Assembly: GCA_025351545.1 (NCBI GenBank)
Contig: JANXVQ010000949.1
Coordinates: forward strand, 1-7,887
DNA from: Spirosoma sp.
GTDB lineage: Bacteria > Bacteroidota > Bacteroidia > Cytophagales > Spirosomataceae
Length of the DNA stretch: 7,887 bases
Direction of reading: 5' to 3'
Notes under the pieces: generated by a model
The model's input: only the letters and a program-made list of their open reading frames with translations
Told to the model about the DNA's origin: nothing
Database searches by the model: none
In this document: piece after piece, positions 6,099 to 7,887 of the stretch
Layout of the letters: every line of letters starts with the position of its first letter
How positions within the stretch are numbered: position 1 is the stretch's first letter
Translations under genes and position numbers: made by a program

Positions 6099-7211
6099 CT
6101 ACTCCTTTGCTACCGTAGTTCCTTCGGCAACAGTTACAATATATGCTTTTCCCCCTTGCTGCTCAATGGCTTCGGCAACCGCTTCGGGCCGTTCGGGTGC
6201 GTAAACAAACATACAACCTCCGCCACCTGAGCCGTTTATTTTGCCACCTAAAGCACCGGCTGTAAGGGCTGCGTCGAGCATTCGATTGATTTTAGGTGTC
6301 GAAATTCGTTGGGCATCCCTGAGATTGGCCTGATGAGCGGTCAGGAGTTGGCCAAAACGAACGTGATCAAAGGATTCTCCCGGACCAATTGGCGTTTTTA
6401 ACAGGATTAGAGCATCGCGTAAAATATCGCGGTTCTCCAGATTGCCTTTGAGAAGAATGTATTCATCTTTCGTCAGGAAATCCTTGAATTCGGCCGCTTC
6501 ATTACTAGCTGATTCGTCCAGCGAAAAATGGGGATTTATCGTTTTTAGATTCTTGATAATGGCCAGCATCCCAAATTTAACCCGCCCCAAAATACCGATG
6601 GTGTCTTTCGGCTCCTGCGAGTCGCCGAGTACAAATGTGCCTAGAGGTGGATTGAGTTTTTCTAGCCGGATTTTGGGTTGCGATTCCAAATAAATTACAT
6701 GGCCAACGGCGGTTGAATAATGATCCATCATACCGCCGGGTTCGCCAAATTCCAGTACCTCGGCTACATAAGCGAGTTCAGCTATTTGTTCGGCAGGAAG
6801 CTGGCGTGGTTGATCGGCGAGTTGCGTAAGAATAGTAAGCCACGTAACGAGTAAAGCCGATGAACTCGATGTCCCCGAATTAATCGGAATATTGCCGTGA
6901 ACATCGCCTTCGATGCCCTTTCCAAACGTGAATCCCTCTCGCAGTAAAACATTTACCGCCGAGCGAAAATAATCCCGACTTTGCGGATAGGGCAGCGGTT
7001 TTCCATTAAATGGAATGTTGACTGAACCATTAACATCAGGCAGATCGAGCCGGAAGCCTCGTTGTTCTGCCTGATGCGCGGCCACCTGAATCCGACGCGA
7101 AATAGCAGCCGCAATCACAGGTAAGCCTAAATAGTCCTGATGTTCGCCAAAAAAGCAGATGCGGCCGGGCGTCGAAGCCGTAATGGTAAGTTTGGTTGAT
7201 GACGAAATCAA
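6099..7211 (-). CDS. GHMP-family sugar kinase, galactokinase-like
   Basis: This 370-residue cytoplasmic kinase has all three GHMP motifs. Motif 1 is PGRICFFGEHQDYLG (15-29), whose E23 and D26 match the sugar-binding Glu/Asp of galactokinase GEHTDY. Motif 2, the phosphate loop, is PINSGTSSSSAL (109-120). Motif 3 is GGKINGSGGGGC (322-333). GGMMDHY (159-165) aligns with galactokinase CGIMDQ, placing the catalytic base at D163, with His replacing Gln. The protein should phosphorylate a sugar C1 hydroxyl, but galactose is not proven, and glucuronate, arabinose or fucose remain possible. The family also contains mevalonate kinases, which the EHQDY motif argues against. The start is TTG, sharing TTGA with the stop of the zinc-ribbon gene (4-nt overlap), so translation is probably coupled. 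Upstream is a FucP-like sugar transporter, which supports a sugar-catabolic role. It converges on the LolC/E permease with 44 bp between them. Confidence 0.87.
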   Translation of the reverse strand: MISSSTKLTITASTPGRICFFGEHQDYLGLPVIAAAISRRIQVAAHQAEQRGFRLDLPDVNGSVNIPFNGKPLPYPQSRDYFRSAVNVLLREGFTFGKGIEGDVHGNIPINSGTSSSSALLVTWLTILTQLADQPRQLPAEQIAELAYVAEVLEFGEPGGMMDHYSTAVGHVIYLESQPKIRLEKLNPPLGTFVLGDSQEPKDTIGILGRVKFGMLAIIKNLKTINPHFSLDESASNEAAEFKDFLTKDEYILLKGNLENRDILRDALILLKTPIGPGESFDHVRFGQLLTAHQANLRDAQRISTPKINRMLDAALTAGALGGKINGSGGGGCMFVYAPERPEAVAEAIEQQGGKAYIVTVAEGTTVAKE

Positions 7212-7435
7212 AGCGATAATACTTCTAATTGATGTTTTTTTAGGCGTGCTTCTACAACTATGTCTTCTAATAGTTGAGCCGTTTTATTGTCAATCCACTC
7301 TTCGCCACATTGATTGCAAATCATAGCTGGAACATGACGAACAACTACTAATCCATCACCTAGGTCTACACTATATGTAGTGTGGCCAGCTTCTTTGTGC
7401 CCTCCGCACATAGGGCAAATCTCTAGCGATGTCAT
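7208..7435 (-). CDS. YgiT-type zinc-ribbon protein (MqsA N-terminal-like), orphan
   Basis: This 75-residue protein has two Cys pairs, C7-x2-C10 and C40-x2-C43, that should bind one zinc. Between them lies the family pattern GHTTYSVDLGDGLVVVRHVPAMIC, followed by CGEEWIDNKTAQLLEDI. This is the YgiT-type zinc finger found at the N terminus of MqsA antitoxins and in short stand-alone proteins, usually beside a small toxin gene. There is no helix-turn-helix domain, only a basic C-terminal helix (about 50-70). No toxin gene flanks it: the sugar transporter ends 27 bp upstream and the sugar kinase overlaps its stop codon. By hand count it is about 41% GC, against roughly 50% in a sampled part of the kinase, which hints at separate acquisition. 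The start is ATG without a clear Shine-Dalgarno motif. The function is uncertain: degenerate antitoxin, regulator, or adaptor. Confidence 0.85.
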   Translation of the reverse strand: MTSLEICPMCGGHKEAGHTTYSVDLGDGLVVVRHVPAMICNQCGEEWIDNKTAQLLEDIVVEARLKKHQLEVLSL

Positions 7436-7462
7436 TGTTTTCCAGTGCTATATTAAATGACA

Positions 7463-7887
7463 CTACCAACTTTTTTTCTTATGACCTGCTGCGGCATAAT
7501 ATAAAATGAAGGCATAGCAAACGCCCACGACCCAAAAGCCCTGTTGTGGATGATTTGCAGGGCTTGCCTGAGAAAAAATAAGTGGCAAAACAGCTCCTCC
7601 GGATATACCCATGATAAGCAAAGCCGAACCAATTTTGGTGAAACGGCCTAATCCCCGAATGCCCATAGGGAAAATAGCAGGCCACATCAGAGCGTTGGCT
7701 AATCCCATAGCCGCCATCAGATAAATGGTTACATAGCCTTGGGAAAATATAGAAAGCATCGTCAGAATCAGCCCTAGAATAGCTGAATATGTTAGCGCTT
7801 TCTCCTGGCTGATAAGCCGTGGAATGGCAATAATGCCGATAACATAGCCGACCAGCATGGCTGCCATTGTGTAGGAAGTGAAATGTT
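7463..7887 (-). CDS. FucP-like MFS sugar transporter, C-terminal part (truncated by window edge)
   Basis: The reading frame is open to the right edge, so the visible 141 codons are the C-terminal end of a longer gene. About five hydrophobic segments are seen, matching the last helices of a 12-helix MFS carrier. Three patterns point to the FucP / glucose-galactose porter family: MAAMLVGYVIG, AIFPMGIRGLGRFTKIGSALLIMGISGGAVLPLIFS, and a basic cytoplasmic tail (GHKKKSW). FucP carriers are proton symporters for fucose, galactose or glucose, and the substrate cannot be read here. An internal ATG at 7867 is not the true start, because the codons before it (HFTSYT) continue the helix. It heads the operon that also encodes the zinc-ribbon protein and the GHMP kinase, so its sugar is probably the kinase's substrate. 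Confidence 0.85.
   Translation of the reverse strand, partial: HFTSYTMAAMLVGYVIGIIAIPRLISQEKALTYSAILGLILTMLSIFSQGYVTIYLMAAMGLANALMWPAIFPMGIRGLGRFTKIGSALLIMGISGGAVLPLIFSQASPANHPQQGFWVVGVCYAFILYYAAAGHKKKSW

Noticed and set aside
6093..6108. Possible bidirectional terminator AAAGG-N6-CCTTT between the convergent permease and kinase genes
   Set aside because: The stem is only 5 bp, A/T-rich at its ends, and overlaps the kinase stop codon. It has a short T-rich tail only on the minus strand, so it is too weak to annotate.
7208..7887. A complete toxin-antitoxin pair at the right end
   Set aside because: Only the antitoxin-type zinc ribbon is present. Its neighbours are a sugar carrier and a sugar kinase, not a toxin.

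Overview
The window most likely comes from a chromosome of Bacteroidota, order Cytophagales, close to Spirosoma and its relatives. I infer this from protein content, not from a marker gene. The evidence is a secreted metallophosphatase with a Bacteroidota-style C-terminal beta module, a membrane protein of a Bacteroidota-type family, rbfA next to a LolC/LolE-type permease, base composition near 50% GC by eye, and start sites without Shine-Dalgarno motifs. No rRNA, tRNA, CRISPR array, transposase or phage gene was seen.

Layout, left to right. Positions 1-118 are non-coding and hold a perfect hairpin and a second half-copy of its flank. Positions 119-4174 hold three genes on the minus strand, transcribed right to left: a polytopic membrane protein with GT-C-like features (2762-4174), a YhhQ-family queuosine-precursor transporter (1919-2707) and a secreted purple-acid-phosphatase-like enzyme (119-1909). 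The last two are 9 bp apart and surely co-transcribed. A 41-bp palindromic tandem repeat separates the first two. Positions 4175-4381 are a divergent promoter region. Positions 4382-6054 hold rbfA and a LolC/LolE-like permease on the plus strand, separated by an 83-bp gap with a long inverted repeat. Positions 6099-7887 hold a second minus-strand operon, convergent with the permease: the 3' end of a FucP-like sugar transporter, a small YgiT-type zinc-ribbon protein, and a GHMP-family sugar kinase.

How the genes work together. The right-hand operon reads as sugar uptake plus sugar phosphorylation, with an orphan zinc-ribbon (antitoxin-type) gene inserted and translationally coupled to the kinase. 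The plus-strand pair is housekeeping: 30S maturation and outer-membrane lipoprotein release. The left operon pairs uptake of a modified-base precursor with a secreted phosphatase. A nucleotide-scavenging link is possible but is only a hypothesis.

Most of the window is ordinary. The points most worth a second look are the intergenic palindromic repeats, the orphan YgiT gene, and the phosphatase-transporter pairing.
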